Origin: Comamonas testosteroni
Lineage (GTDB): Bacteria; Pseudomonadota; Gammaproteobacteria; Burkholderiales; Burkholderiaceae_C
NCBI RefSeq assembly: GCF_000761245.1
Contig: NZ_AWOR01000046.1
Coordinates: 310,001 to 374,000, forward strand
Length of the DNA: 64,000 nucleotides
Direction: 5' to 3'
In this document: piece by piece, positions 24,958 through 34,246 of the stretch
Layout of the letters: every line of letters begins with the position of its first letter
Position numbering within the stretch: the first letter of the stretch is position 1
Made by a program: the position numbers and the translations under genes
Notes under the pieces: model-generated
The model's input: only the letters and a program-made list of their open reading frames with translations
The model's database searches: none
What the model was told of the DNA's origin: nothing

Positions 24958-26085
24958 ATGAGTATCGAAATTCGTAATGTCAGCAAGCAGTTCGGCGATT
25001 TTCAGGCCCTGCGCGATGTGAGTCTGGATATCAAATCGGGCGAGCTGATCGCCTTGCTCGGCCCCTCGGGCTGCGGCAAGACCACGCTGCTGCGCATCAT
25101 CGCGGGTCTGGAGACGGCCGATGTGGGCAGCATCCACTTCAGCGGCGAAGACACGACCGATGTGCATGTGCGCGACCGCAACGTGGGCTTTGTGTTCCAG
25201 CACTATGCGCTGTTCCGCCACATGACGGTGTTCGAGAACGTGGCCTTCGGCCTGCGTGTCAAGCCGCGCAAGGAGCGTCCCAGCGAGGCAGTGATCAAGG
25301 AAAAGGTCATGAAGCTGCTCAAGCTGGTGCAGCTGGACTGGATTGCCGAGCGCTACCCCTCGCAGCTCTCGGGCGGCCAGCGCCAGCGTATCGCACTGGC
25401 CCGAGCCCTGGCCGTCGAGCCCAAGGTGCTGCTGCTTGACGAGCCCTTTGGTGCGCTGGACGCCAAGGTGCGCAAGGAGCTGCGCCGCTGGTTGCGTCAG
25501 CTGCACGATGAGCTGCATGTGACTTCCATCTTCGTGACCCACGACCAGGAAGAGGCCCTGGAGGTGGCGGATCGTGTGGTGGTCATCAACCAGGGCAAGA
25601 TCGAGCAGGAAGGCACGCCCCAGCAGGTCTGGGACAACCCGGCCACGCCGTTTGTCTATGGCTTCCTGGGCGATGTCAACCTGTTCAAGGGTCGCGCCAG
25701 CGACGGCCGGGTCTATCTGGACGAGGGCATGCAGCTCGACAGCAGCGATGCGCGCGGTGCCAAGGACAGCCAGGCTTTTGCCTATGTGCGACCTCATGAC
25801 CTGGAGGTGGAGCGCTATTCCCCGGGCCAGAATCTCGATGCCCAGGGTCGCCCCACAGGCATCGTGGCCCAGCTTTCGCGCGCCATTGTGGTCGGTCCCA
25901 TCGCCAGGCTGGAACTTATTCCCTCCGAGACCACACCAAATGCCAGCCATGCCGGGGAAGACGGGTTGATCGAAGCCCAGATTCCCGCACAGCAGTTCAA
26001 GGACATGGGCTTGCGCGAAGGTGAAACCCTGGTGGTGACGCCGCGCCGTGCCAAGGTGTTCCTGGATGAGGCGGCTGGGATTTGA
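24958..26085 (+). CDS. cysA: Sulfate ABC transporter, ATP-binding protein CysA
   Basis: This is the ATPase of the sulfate/thiosulfate importer, 375 residues. Walker A is [16 protein letters not shown] near 36, the Q-loop [21 protein letters not shown], the signature [15 protein letters not shown] near 137, and Walker [15 protein letters not shown]-terminal TOBE-like domain (about 240-375) follows. It is the last gene of the sbp-cysTWA operon, starting 29 nt after cysW. The long open frame reading in from upstream within cysW is an out-of-frame shadow. A repeat follows the stop and probably ends the transcript. Confidence 0.95.
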   Translation: MSIEIRNVSKQFGDFQALRDVSLDIKSGELIALLGPSGCGKTTLLRIIAGLETADVGSIHFSGEDTTDVHVRDRNVGFVFQHYALFRHMTVFENVAFGLRVKPRKERPSEAVIKEKVMKLLKLVQLDWIAERYPSQLSGGQRQRIALARALAVEPKVLLLDEPFGALDAKVRKELRRWLRQLHDELHVTSIFVTHDQEEALEVADRVVVINQGKIEQEGTPQQVWDNPATPFVYGFLGDVNLFKGRASDGRVYLDEGMQLDSSDARGAKDSQAFAYVRPHDLEVERYSPGQNLDAQGRPTGIVAQLSRAIVVGPIARLELIPSETTPNASHAGEDGLIEAQIPAQQFKDMGLREGETLVVTPRRAKVFLDEAAGI

Positions 26086-26086
26086 T

Positions 26087-26176
26087 ACCCCTGAGGCGCT
26101 AAGCGCCTTCACCCTCTCTCGCTTTGTGGGAGGGTGACGACACCCTTGGTGCGCGGCAGCGCTTCCTAGGTGTCTC
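26087..26176 (+). repeat. Dispersed intergenic repeat, copy 4
   Basis: CCCCTGAGGCGCTAAGCGCC is followed by CCCTCTCTCGC...GTGGGAGGGTGACGACA. It is the most diverged of the four copies at its 3' end. It lies just after cysA and before dsbB. Confidence 0.7.
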
Positions 26177-26252
26177 CTGCGAAAGGAATCGTGCAGGTAC
26201 GGGGGGCGCTATCCTTGCCTCAGGCATGATCCGTTAATTTCGCAGAAAGAGA

Positions 26253-26756
26253 ATGATGCTTCAATGGTTTGAAACCGCGCCGCGGCGCATCCTGGCGCTC
26301 ATCAGCGTTGCCTGTGTGGCCATGCTGGCGTTTGGCCTTTACCTGCAGCATGTGGTGGGCCTGGAGCCTTGTCCCATGTGCATTGTGCAGCGCTATGCAC
26401 TTATTTTGGTAGCTATCTTCACAGGCCTTGCAAGCCTTAGAGGTCAAAAAGGCTGGTGGATGAGCTTCGGCGTTCTGGCTCTGCTGAGCAGCGGTTTCGG
26501 CGCGTTTGTGGCAGCACGCCAGAGCTGGTTGCAGTGGTATCCCCCCGAGTTTGCGACCTGCGGCCGTGACTTCTACGGAATGATCGAACACTACTCTTTC
26601 AGCCGCTCCATTCCCATGATCTTCCAGGGCTCGGGTGACTGTGCGGCGATTGACTGGACCCTGTTGGGCGGCTCGATTGCCAACTGGTCGTTTGTCTGCT
26701 TTGTGGCGTTTTTCGTGATTTTGGCGGTACTGCTGTTCAAGGGCGCGAAGCGCTGA
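26253..26756 (+). CDS. dsbB: Disulfide bond formation protein B (DsbB)
   Basis: This is an inner-membrane quinone-linked oxidase that reoxidises the periplasmic disulfide donor DsbA. It is 167 residues with four membrane spans. The first redox pair is CPMC (residues 36-39) and the second pair is split, C in FATCGRDFYG and C in GSGDCAAIDW, as in the family. The segment encoding about residues 49-68 (ALILVAIFTGLASLRGQKG) is locally AT-richer and resembles the dispersed TAGCTATC repeat, apparently accommodated inside the second span. A bidirectional terminator follows at 26781. Confidence 0.93.
   Translation: MMLQWFETAPRRILALISVACVAMLAFGLYLQHVVGLEPCPMCIVQRYALILVAIFTGLASLRGQKGWWMSFGVLALLSSGFGAFVAARQSWLQWYPPEFATCGRDFYGMIEHYSFSRSIPMIFQGSGDCAAIDWTLLGGSIANWSFVCFVAFFVILAVLLFKGAKR
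26399..26456 (+). repeat. Repeat-like segment inside dsbB
   Basis: TTATTTTGGTAGCTATC followed by CAGGCCTTGCAAG and GAGGTCAAAAA resembles the GATAGCTG/AAGCGCTT repeat family of this genome, but more diverged than the copy in nrdJ. The reading frame stays open and encodes part of a membrane helix. Confidence 0.4.
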
Positions 26757-26778
26757 ATCTTGTTGATGGCAATGCCAT

Positions 26779-26816
26779 AAAAAAACCCGGCAAGCGCAAG
26801 CTGTCGGGTTTTTTTG
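26779..26816. terminator. Bidirectional terminator between dsbB and GST
   Basis: AAAAACCCGGCA pairs with TGTCGGGTTTTT (one G-U) around a 9-nt loop, with an A-run on one side and a T-run on the other. It serves dsbB (rightward) and possibly the convergent GST gene. Confidence 0.75.
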
Positions 26817-26875
26817 ACGCTTATCAAACGCTTGCCACCGCTGTCAGTCAAGCGTTCGCAGCTATGGCTGCGGCA

Positions 26876-27592
26876 TCACAGGCTTTCCACGCTTTCGCCT
26901 ACAAATGTCGGCCCCTGGCTGCCCGGCACCCAGCCCGGATAGGTTTCCATGACTTCGGCAAACAGGGCCGAGTCGATCCAGCGCTGCAGCCAATGCTGCA
27001 GATGAGGCCAAGGCTGCTCGTTCCACTGCGCTTCGTCGATGCGCGCGTACTGGCGCACAAAGGGGCGTAGTGCCATATCGGCCAGGCTGGGGTTCAGGCC
27101 GAACAGATAGCCGGTTTCCTCGAGTTGATCGTTCAGGGCCGACAGCCAGGTCAGCGCATCGGCCTGGGCCTGGTTCACGGCCTCTGCGTCGTGGCGCTCG
27201 GGGTATTTGCAGCGGTCAAGAGCCTGTTTGAAGAAGCCGTCATTGCGCTCGATCAGAGCCAGCATGTCCTCCAGGCTGCCATGCGTGGGTTGCAGCCAGC
27301 CATCGGGGTCGTTGCTGCGCAGCGCATGCAGCATCACCTCCAGACTCTGATCAATGACTTTTCCGTCCTGCAGTACCAGCACGGGCACCGTGCCCTTGGG
27401 CGATGCGTCGAGCAGCGCCTGTGGCTTGTTGCGCAGATTGATTTCACGCAGTTGGCAAGCCAGGCCCGCATGGGCCAGCGCCAGACGGGCGCGAATGGCA
27501 TAGGGGCAGCGGCGGAAGGAGTACAGGACGGGCAGGGTGGCGGCGGCAGTCAAGGCAGGTGTCTGAAGAGATGAATAAAACCAAAGCGCCAT
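26876..27592 (-). CDS. Glutathione S-transferase-family protein
   Basis: This is a 238-residue GST-like protein. The N-terminal thioredoxin fold starts about residue 21 with VLYSFRRCPYAIRARLAL, where the CPY motif suggests a glutaredoxin-like Cys as in the omega class. INLRNKPQALLDASPKGTVPVLVLQDG contains the cis-Pro and is followed by QSLEVMLHAL. An all-helical C-terminal domain follows (about 100-225). About 17 residues precede the usual family start, so the true start may be internal. It could reduce or conjugate small molecules with glutathione, but the substrate is not known. Confidence 0.85.
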   Translation of the reverse strand: MALWFYSSLQTPALTAAATLPVLYSFRRCPYAIRARLALAHAGLACQLREINLRNKPQALLDASPKGTVPVLVLQDGKVIDQSLEVMLHALRSNDPDGWLQPTHGSLEDMLALIERNDGFFKQALDRCKYPERHDAEAVNQAQADALTWLSALNDQLEETGYLFGLNPSLADMALRPFVRQYARIDEAQWNEQPWPHLQHWLQRWIDSALFAEVMETYPGWVPGSQGPTFVGESVESL

Positions 27593-27731
27593 GGCGCTTG
27601 CTGGGCGTGTACTGTACCTGTTGCTCTGAAGCCATGCAGACCTGTGCGGCTTAGATGCGGTGGAGTGCTCACGGATTGATAGCTTGAAACTCTTGATGCG
27701 AAAAGGTTCTATCCATTGCAGAGCGCTTGCT

Positions 27732-28595
27732 TCAGTCGGTTTGCAGCTGGGTCATCAGCCACTGTCTGAAGGTCTGCAAGGCGGAGCTGGCCTGACGTGA
27801 CTTGAGATAGGTCAGCCAGTAGGCGCCGGTGTCGACCTCATGGGCAAAAGGGCGCACCAGCCGACCCTGTTGCAGCATGTGCTCGAACATGCGTGCGGGC
27901 AGCAAGGCAACGCCTGCGCCTTGAGCGGCGGCCTCGGCCAGCGTCAGCGAGGAGTCGAACATGGCTCCGCGCGCCAGCGGGGCAGCCTGGTCAAGGCCGG
28001 CAAACCAGCCTTCCCATTCCTGGGTGCGATAAGAGCGCAGCAGGGTTTGCCGGGCCAGGTCGGCAGGTTCGCGCAGCTGTTGCGCCAGCATGGGGGGGCA
28101 CATGGGAGAGAGCGGCGCGCGCAGCAGCATCTGCGCGTGCGTGCCATGCCAGGCACCGTCGCCAAAGCGCACGGCTGCGTCCAGACCTTCGCCGGCCAGA
28201 TCCACGCGATTGTTATTGGTCAGCAGCCTGAGGTCTATATAGGGATGTAACTGCTGGAACTGGCTCAGCCTGGGGATCAGCCAGCCGATGGCAAAAGTGC
28301 CAACCACGCCCACGGTCAGAATTTCGCGTGGTCGTGGCTCAGCCACCTGCTGCAGCGATTGTTCTATGCGCTCGAAGCTCTGTGCCACCACTGGCCACAA
28401 AGCCTGGCCTTCGTCGGTCAGGGCCAAGCCGCGCGGCAGGCGGCGAAACAAAGGTTTGCCCAAGCGCTCTTCGAGATTGCGGATGTGCTGGCTGACAGCG
28501 GCCTGCGTCACATGCAGCTCCTGAGCTGCGCGGGTCAGGCTCAGGTGACGGGCGGCCGCATCAAACATGCGCAAGGCGTTCAGTGGTAGCTGCAT
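27732..28595 (-). CDS. LysR-family regulator, AmpR/GcvA-like, divergent from beta-lactamase
   Basis: This is a 287-residue LysR-type regulator of the GcvA/AmpR subgroup. MQLPLNALRMFDAAARHLSLTRAAQELHVTQAAVSQHIRNLEERLGKPLF is the DNA-binding domain, and the effector domain begins near LTVGVVGTFAIGWLIPRL. The wording PLNALRMFDAAARHLS is close to AmpR-type activators of chromosomal beta-lactamases. It is divergent from the class A beta-lactamase with 113 bp between starts, the classical ampR-bla layout. I infer that it induces bla in response to cell-wall fragments. Confidence 0.88.
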   Translation of the reverse strand: MQLPLNALRMFDAAARHLSLTRAAQELHVTQAAVSQHIRNLEERLGKPLFRRLPRGLALTDEGQALWPVVAQSFERIEQSLQQVAEPRPREILTVGVVGTFAIGWLIPRLSQFQQLHPYIDLRLLTNNNRVDLAGEGLDAAVRFGDGAWHGTHAQMLLRAPLSPMCPPMLAQQLREPADLARQTLLRSYRTQEWEGWFAGLDQAAPLARGAMFDSSLTLAEAAAQGAGVALLPARMFEHMLQQGRLVRPFAHEVDTGAYWLTYLKSRQASSALQTFRQWLMTQLQTD

Positions 28596-28708
28596 ATCTC
28601 AACCAAGATGCAAGTTTTTCTAATGGATCGTGTCAATTATTACTGCTGGTTCGTAAGAATCTACCGATTTATGCTTCAAACCATGGCAGTTAACCAAAAG
28701 AGGATCTT

Positions 28709-29614
28709 ATGCAACGACGCAGCATGCTGACAACAGGACTGGCCTTGGGTCTGGGAGCCTGGGGACTGAGCGGCTGTGCTTTTATCTCCAAGCAGCAAGC
28801 CGCAGCAGCGAGAACATTGAGCGACGAGTTGGCGGTGCTGGAAATTCAGGCCCAGGGCCGATTCGGCCTGTATGTGCTGGATACCGTCAGCGGTGCCGAG
28901 GCAGGCTGGCGTGGCGATGAGCGCTTTCCCATGTGCAGCACCTTCAAGACCTTGTTGGCCGCACGCATGCTGTATCTGGCGCAGCGAGATGAAATTCGTC
29001 TGTGGCGCAAGCTCTATTACTCTCCTTCCGAAGTCGTGGCGTGGTCGCCGATCTCCGAAAAGCGCGCGGGTGCCAATGGCGGCATGACGGTGCAGGAGTT
29101 GTGTGAAGCGATGGTGCTTGTCAGCGACAACACGGCGGCCAATGTGCTGCTGGAGGCCAGCGGCGGGCCGGCGGCGCTGACGCAATGGCTGCGCGAACTG
29201 GGTGACGGCACCACCAGGCTGGACCGCAACGAACCTTCGCTGAACACGGCGCTGGCCGGCGATGAACGAGACACCACGACGCCGCAGGCCATGTTGCAAA
29301 GCCTGCAGAAGTTGCTGCTGGGCGATGTGCTGGAGGGCTATGCCCGCGCCCTGTTGCAGCAATGGCTGGTGGACAGCCGTACCGGCGACAAGCGCGTGCG
29401 CGCCGGCATGCCCGGCGACTGGACAGTGGGCGGCAAGACCGGCAGCGGCGAGAGGGGCACGGCCTGCGACACCCTTATCGTCTGGCCTACCGCACAATCT
29501 GCGCCGCTGCTGGTGACGGCGTATCTGACCGGCAGCCAGCTCGATGGGGCAGGGCGCGAAGCCGTGTTGGCCAGGGCTGGCGAAGCGGTCAAGCGCTGGT
29601 ATTACGCGATCTGA
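28709..29614 (+). CDS. Class A beta-lactamase, probable lipoprotein
   Basis: This is a 301-residue serine beta-lactamase that would hydrolyse penicillins or cephalosporins in the periplasm. Active-site elements are all present: STFK (Ser77, Lys80), SDN (139-141), E175 in EPSLN, and KTG (243-245). The N terminus MQRRSMLTTGLALGLGAW has twin arginines, and LSGC (Cys23) is a lipobox, so it is probably a membrane-anchored, possibly Tat-exported lipoprotein. Cys76 precedes the nucleophile, as in many class A enzymes. No matching Cys follows KTG directly, so the carbapenemase-type disulfide is not supported. It is divergent from an AmpR-like gene. Confidence 0.93.
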   Translation: MQRRSMLTTGLALGLGAWGLSGCAFISKQQAAAARTLSDELAVLEIQAQGRFGLYVLDTVSGAEAGWRGDERFPMCSTFKTLLAARMLYLAQRDEIRLWRKLYYSPSEVVAWSPISEKRAGANGGMTVQELCEAMVLVSDNTAANVLLEASGGPAALTQWLRELGDGTTRLDRNEPSLNTALAGDERDTTTPQAMLQSLQKLLLGDVLEGYARALLQQWLVDSRTGDKRVRAGMPGDWTVGGKTGSGERGTACDTLIVWPTAQSAPLLVTAYLTGSQLDGAGREAVLARAGEAVKRWYYAI

Positions 29615-30094
29615 AGTAGCGGCGGTGATTTCGATCGTGGGCAAGGATCTTGCATGCCTGCAGGCTTGGGGGAAGCGCTGTTACAGGAGCCCAGCCGTTC
29701 ACTCGATTGCGGTCCGCAGGACGCTCTGCGGGCTTGCCTTTCAGGCCTGAGGTTTGTTGCCTGCCGGGACATGGGGGCCGGCCAATCACAAGTCCTGCCT
29801 GAACCTTGCGCTTGAACTTGGGTATGCCAGGCAGCAGTTGTTGCGCCTGAATGGCTGACCGCAGGAGATGACCCGGGGCAGAGCTCACCCAGCTGTGGCA
29901 GCGATGCAGACACAAGCTCAAAGCCGTCGCGACGCCGGCTCTGCATCGATGTGACGAGGCTTTGAGATTTGTCAATAAATGAGATTGATTCTCATTTTCT
30001 GGTAGAGTCTGCGCTTTCCCGCTTCGTAGCTGCATGTTTTGCGGCCGATTCCAGAGCCTGGGCGACATGCCTTGCAAGAGGTCGAGGTGTACCC
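29615..30094. other. Intergenic region ahead of the iron operon
   Basis: No gene is supported in about 480 bases between bla and the sigma factor gene. Short frames here look random. The right end contains a Fur box at 29978-29996 and the sigma gene leader. Confidence 0.5.
29978..29996 (+). promoter_or_regulatory. Fur box upstream of the ECF sigma gene
   Basis: AATGAGATTGATTCTCATT is a 19-bp imperfect palindrome with AATGAGA arms, matching the Fur consensus pattern. A TTGTCA at 29969-29974 could be a -35 element, so Fur binding would block the promoter. It lies 98 bp before the GTG start. Confidence 0.8.
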
Positions 30095-30562
30095 GTGGTT
30101 GCGCACTATTACGCAGAACTCGTCAGTTTCTTTGCTCGCTCGCTCAATAGCCGGGATGCGGCTGCGGATGTCGTGCAGGAAAGCTATACCCGCGTCTTTG
30201 CCATGCAGTCGCGAGAGCTTGCGGTACGGGATTTGCGAGCACTGCTGTTTCGTACTGGCAAGAACATCGTAATTGACGATGCGCGCCGCCGCGCTGCAGA
30301 AGCCCGCGTGCTGGAGACCCTGGCGGTGGTGGGGGGCGACGAGGTGCCCTCGGTCGAGCGTCAAGTGCAAGGGCGACAGCAACTGGTCTTGCTGTCACGG
30401 CGCCTGCAAGCCATGCCGCGCAAGCGCCGCGAGGTGTTTGTGCTGGTGCGCATCTATGGCTTCAGCCATGCCGAGGCTGCAGCGCATATGAATATCAGCG
30501 AAGCAGCCATTGAAAAGCATGTGGTGCGCGCCGTGTGTGATTGCATGGGGCTGACCTCATGA
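30095..30562 (+). CDS. FecI-like ECF sigma factor
   Basis: This is a sigma-70 family ECF sigma factor of the iron-starvation FecI type, about 155 residues. Region 2 is SFFARSLNSRDAAADVVQESYTRVFA, and region 4 is LSRRLQAMPRKRREVFVLVRIYGFSHAEAAAHMNISEAAIEKHVVRA. No ATG is available in frame. Frames extending further upstream cover the Fur box and the promoter, so GTG 30095 with GAGG about 6 nt before is the likely start. It overlaps fecR by 4 nt. By family knowledge it would activate transcription of the receptor operon after a signal from FecR. Confidence 0.87.
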   Translation: MVAHYYAELVSFFARSLNSRDAAADVVQESYTRVFAMQSRELAVRDLRALLFRTGKNIVIDDARRRAAEARVLETLAVVGGDEVPSVERQVQGRQQLVLLSRRLQAMPRKRREVFVLVRIYGFSHAEAAAHMNISEAAIEKHVVRAVCDCMGLTS

Positions 30563-31554
30563 GTGCCGACGTTTCCTTCGGCATGCCGGATCGCAAGCGG
30601 CTGGAGCATGCCTTGTTGCTGATTGCGCGCCAGCATGGCGCAAGTCCTGAAGCGGCGCAGGCTGCGACCGAGGCGCTGGCGCGCTGGCGTGCCAGGGAGC
30701 CGGCGAACGAACAGGCGGCGCAGGCCGCTATGGCAGCTTGGGAAGCGACGCAAGGCAGCGCTTTGCAGGGCGAGGTGCCCTTGCCCGCCACTCATTCGGC
30801 GCGTGTGCAGCAGACCCGCCGTCGTGCGCTGTCCGTGCTGGGGGTGGCCGGTGTGGCAGGCCTTGCCGGCATGCTCGGCCGCTGGCATTGGCTGCAGCCT
30901 CTGGATCAGATGGCGCTGCATACAGGCCATGGCCAGCAACTGAGTCGCCATCTTCCCGACGGCAGCCAGCTTGATCTGGCTCCGGGCACCGATGCATCGG
31001 TGCTGCTGTACCGCCAGCGTCGCGAGGTTCATCTGCAGCAGGGCGAAATCCGGCTCAACGTGGCCCATGACGCAGAGCGTCCCCTCGAGGTGCACACGGC
31101 CCTGGGCCGCATACGTGTGCTGGGCACGGTTTTCTCTGTGGCTCTACGGCCCGCCGGCCTGCAAGTCAGCGTCGCCCAGGGGCGTGTGGCAGTGTGGAAG
31201 CAGGGCAGCACGGCCGATCAGCCCCCCGACGCACTCCTGACTGCAGGCCAGGGCTTGCGCCTGAATGCAGACGGCCAGCTTGCCCCTTACTCCCTGAACG
31301 CGGCGGATGTGGGCGCCTGGCGCGAAGGCTGGCTGGTGTTTGACCATACGCCGCTGACCGAGGTCGTGGCGCGCTGGAATGACTACCTGGCTCAGCCAAT
31401 GGTGCTGGACGATGCAGCCTCTTTGCAATCACTGCGATTGACCGGCAGTTTCAAGCTGCGCGAGCCCGCCATCTTCATCGCCAGCCTGCCGCGCTCCCTA
31501 CCGGTGCGAGTGCAGTCGCTGCCCGATGGCAGAGTCGCCATCCACCGGCGCTGA
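30559..31554 (+). CDS. fecR: FecR-like anti-sigma regulator
   Basis: This is a 331-residue inner-membrane sigma regulator. The N-terminal cytoplasmic part contains the DUF4880-like helix region (RLEHALLLIARQHGAS...AALARWRAREPANEQA). A single membrane segment lies around RRALSVLGVAGVAGLAGMLG (about 94-113). The periplasmic FecR domain has HLPDGSQLDLAPGTDASV and VHLQQGEIRLNVAHDAERPLEVHTALGRIRVLGTVFSV. A C-terminal secretin-like region follows, with PLTEVVARWNDYLAQPMVL. The ATGA overlap with the sigma gene predicts coupled translation. It receives the signal from the N-terminal domain of the downstream receptor. Confidence 0.9.
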   Translation: MSADVSFGMPDRKRLEHALLLIARQHGASPEAAQAATEALARWRAREPANEQAAQAAMAAWEATQGSALQGEVPLPATHSARVQQTRRRALSVLGVAGVAGLAGMLGRWHWLQPLDQMALHTGHGQQLSRHLPDGSQLDLAPGTDASVLLYRQRREVHLQQGEIRLNVAHDAERPLEVHTALGRIRVLGTVFSVALRPAGLQVSVAQGRVAVWKQGSTADQPPDALLTAGQGLRLNADGQLAPYSLNAADVGAWREGWLVFDHTPLTEVVARWNDYLAQPMVLDDAASLQSLRLTGSFKLREPAIFIASLPRSLPVRVQSLPDGRVAIHRR

Positions 31555-31653
31555 TGGCTGGAATTGCCGGCTGAAAATTTTTGTCCGGCACAAGCCGTTT
31601 CATGCGTCTTCACTGTGAAAGCACTTTGACAAGCAATTCACAGGATGCATTTG

Positions 31654-34236
31654 ATGAAAAGAAATCACTCTCATTTTTTTTCCGTTCAGAGGGAGGGAAT
31701 GGCTGCAGGTTCGCATTGCGGCGGTCTGCGCGCAGTGGCTCTGGCCAGTGCCATGGCTTGTCTTGCATGGTCAGCTCTGGCGGTGTTGCCGACGGCTCAT
31801 GCCCAGACCGCCAGCAGCCAGATGGCCATGTCCACATCGCGCAGCCTGAGCCTGCCTGCGCAGCCCCTGGGACAGGCATTGAATGCACTGGCCCGCACCT
31901 GGGGGGTGTCGGTTTCGGTCGATGCTGCCTTGGTGGAAGGCCGCACGGTGCCGGCGCTGCAAGGCGTTCAGACCTTGAACGAGGCGCTGACCAAGGCGCT
32001 GGCGGGGAGCGGGCTGGAGGCTGTGCCTGTCGGGTCTGCCATCACCGTGCGCCGCCACAGCAGCCAGACCGGCATGCTGGGCGAAGTGACGGTGACGGCC
32101 CAGGCCCAGCGCGAAGCCACGGAGGGCAGTGGCTCGTATGCCGCCTCGCATGTGTCCCTGGGCAAAGGGCAGGACATCCGCGAGACACCGCAGTCGATCT
32201 CGGTGGTGACGCGCCAGCGCATTGAAGATCAAGCCATGAGCAATGTGGGGGAGGTGATGCAGCAGACCACCGGCGTGACGGTGGACTATGGCGGTGCGGG
32301 AGGGTTGGGCGGTGCGGCCACCAAGTTTCTGTCGCGTGGCTTCGAGATCAGCAATGTGCAGATCGACGGAGCCAGCGTGGACGCTTTCAGCCAGCAGCTG
32401 TTCGATCCCAATCTGGCCATGTATGACAGCGTGCAGGTGGTGCGCGGCGCCAACGGCCTGTTCAGCGGCAATGGGGAGCCTGGCGGTGCCATCAATCTGG
32501 TGCGCAAGCGTCCCACGGCGCAACAGCAGATTCTGGGCTCGGCGGGCGTTGGCAGCTGGAGTCGCAAACAGGTCGAGCTGGATGTTGCAGGGCCATTGAA
32601 TGAAGCAGGGAGCCTGCGTGGTCGTGCCGTGCTCGCGCATTCGGACAAGAACTTTTTCTATCGCGGAGCGGATTCGCAAAACAGCTTGCTCTACGGCATT
32701 CTGGAGGCCGATGTGACAAGCTCCACGCGTGTGAGTCTGGGAGCCAGCTACGACAAGCTCAAGGCCACACCCTGGCGCGAAGGCCTGCCGCGTGCCGCCA
32801 ATGGCGACGATCTGAAGCTGTCCCGCAAAACCGCGCTGATGGCGGGCTGGAGCCACTACGACAAGAGCGCCAAGGAGGTCTTTGCGCAGCTCGACCAGCA
32901 ACTGACGGGGGACTGGAAGCTCAAGGCCCAGCTCAATTATCAGAAGGTGGATAGCGATGCGCGGCTGGCCAGCCTCAGCGGAGCCGTTGACCCTGCAACA
33001 GGTCTTGGCGCCAACTGGACCGGCTTTTCCAACGACTTTCGTTCTGAGAAAAAAAGCCTGGATGTGCATGCCAGCGGCCCATTCTCGCTGTTCGGTCGCA
33101 AGCACCGCTTGCTGCTCGGCGCGGACTGGAGCAAGGTCCGTGACGATCAGGACACCTATTACTCCGAGATGGATACGCCGCTGTCTCTGACCAATGTCTA
33201 TGAGTTCGATCCCGGCAGAATTCCCCCTGCGGTACGCGAACGCATGACGCGCAGCTATCCCGGCTATGGTGCCACGCAAAAAGGCTTTTATGGTCGTGCC
33301 AACCTGAGCCTGACGGATCAGCTCACCGCCATTGTCGGAGGACGTTATGCCAGCTACTCCTATGACACGCCATACATCAACTACAACGCCGATGGCAGTG
33401 TTCGGGCCAGCGGTCGCGAGTACTACAGCGAAAGCGGCATCTTCACCCCCTATGCGGGTCTGGTGTATGACTTGGGCAACCAGTGGACGGCCTATGGCAG
33501 CGTGACCGAGATCCACAAGTCGCAGGCCAATATGCTGGCCGGGCCGGCACCGGGGGCTGCGCTGGACCCGATCAAGGGCCGCAGCTTCGAGCTGGGCATG
33601 AAGGGGGAACTCGCCGATGGCAAGCTCAATACTGCGCTGGCCCTTTACCGTATCGAGCGCAAGGGGCAGGCGGTGCGTGATCCGCGATATCCGGAAACGG
33701 ATGTGGGCAATCTGGGCCTGAGCTGCTGCTATGTCGCGCAAGGCAAGATCATCAGCCAGGGTGTGGACATGGAAGTGACCGGTCAGCTGGCGCAGGGCTG
33801 GCAGCTGTTTGCCGGCTATACCTACAACCACAATCGCAACAAGACCGACCCGTCGCAACTGGTCTATAGCTCCATCACACCCAAGCACCTGTTCAAGCTG
33901 TGGAGCACGTATCAGTTGCAGGGCCAGCTCTCGCCATGGACGTTGGGCGGTGGCGTGACGCTGCAAAGCGCCACCTATGTCAGCGGCACCGCCAACAGCT
34001 ACAACCCGGCATCGGGCCAATACGATGGCGATGCCGTTCCCTTCCGCTTCACTCAGGCCGGCTATGCAGTCTGGGGCGCCAGCGTGCAATACCGCATCAA
34101 TCGCAACTGGTCGGCTGCACTCAATGTGCACAATCTGTTCGACAAGACTTACTACAAGACGGTTGGGACCTCGGGCAGCGGCAACTGGTATGGCGAGCCG
34201 CGCAGTGTCCTGCTGACCTTGCGTGGTGCATTCTGA
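31654..34236 (+). CDS. TonB-dependent siderophore receptor with signalling (STN) domain
   Basis: This is an 860-residue FpvA/FecA-type transducer. After a signal peptide ending near PTAHAQ comes an STN domain (about residues 55-130, LSLPAQPLGQALNALARTWGVSVSVDAALVEGR), which contacts FecR. The TonB box region, EVTVTAQ, leads into a plug domain with RETPQSISVVTRQRIEDQ and VQVVRGANGLFSGNGEPGGAINLVRKRPT. The beta-barrel ends in VLLTLRGAF. The ligand is probably a ferric siderophore. ATG 31654 is better spaced from AGGA than ATG 31645. It is third in the Fur-controlled operon. Confidence 0.92.
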   Translation: MKRNHSHFFSVQREGMAAGSHCGGLRAVALASAMACLAWSALAVLPTAHAQTASSQMAMSTSRSLSLPAQPLGQALNALARTWGVSVSVDAALVEGRTVPALQGVQTLNEALTKALAGSGLEAVPVGSAITVRRHSSQTGMLGEVTVTAQAQREATEGSGSYAASHVSLGKGQDIRETPQSISVVTRQRIEDQAMSNVGEVMQQTTGVTVDYGGAGGLGGAATKFLSRGFEISNVQIDGASVDAFSQQLFDPNLAMYDSVQVVRGANGLFSGNGEPGGAINLVRKRPTAQQQILGSAGVGSWSRKQVELDVAGPLNEAGSLRGRAVLAHSDKNFFYRGADSQNSLLYGILEADVTSSTRVSLGASYDKLKATPWREGLPRAANGDDLKLSRKTALMAGWSHYDKSAKEVFAQLDQQLTGDWKLKAQLNYQKVDSDARLASLSGAVDPATGLGANWTGFSNDFRSEKKSLDVHASGPFSLFGRKHRLLLGADWSKVRDDQDTYYSEMDTPLSLTNVYEFDPGRIPPAVRERMTRSYPGYGATQKGFYGRANLSLTDQLTAIVGGRYASYSYDTPYINYNADGSVRASGREYYSESGIFTPYAGLVYDLGNQWTAYGSVTEIHKSQANMLAGPAPGAALDPIKGRSFELGMKGELADGKLNTALALYRIERKGQAVRDPRYPETDVGNLGLSCCYVAQGKIISQGVDMEVTGQLAQGWQLFAGYTYNHNRNKTDPSQLVYSSITPKHLFKLWSTYQLQGQLSPWTLGGGVTLQSATYVSGTANSYNPASGQYDGDAVPFRFTQAGYAVWGASVQYRINRNWSAALNVHNLFDKTYYKTVGTSGSGNWYGEPRSVLLTLRGAF

Positions 34237-34246
34237 GCGGGCTGAC

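Noticed and set aside
28932..29460. Carbapenemase-type disulfide in the beta-lactamase
   Set aside because: A Cys precedes the active Ser, but many class A enzymes have this. The partner Cys right after KTG is absent (KTGSGERG).
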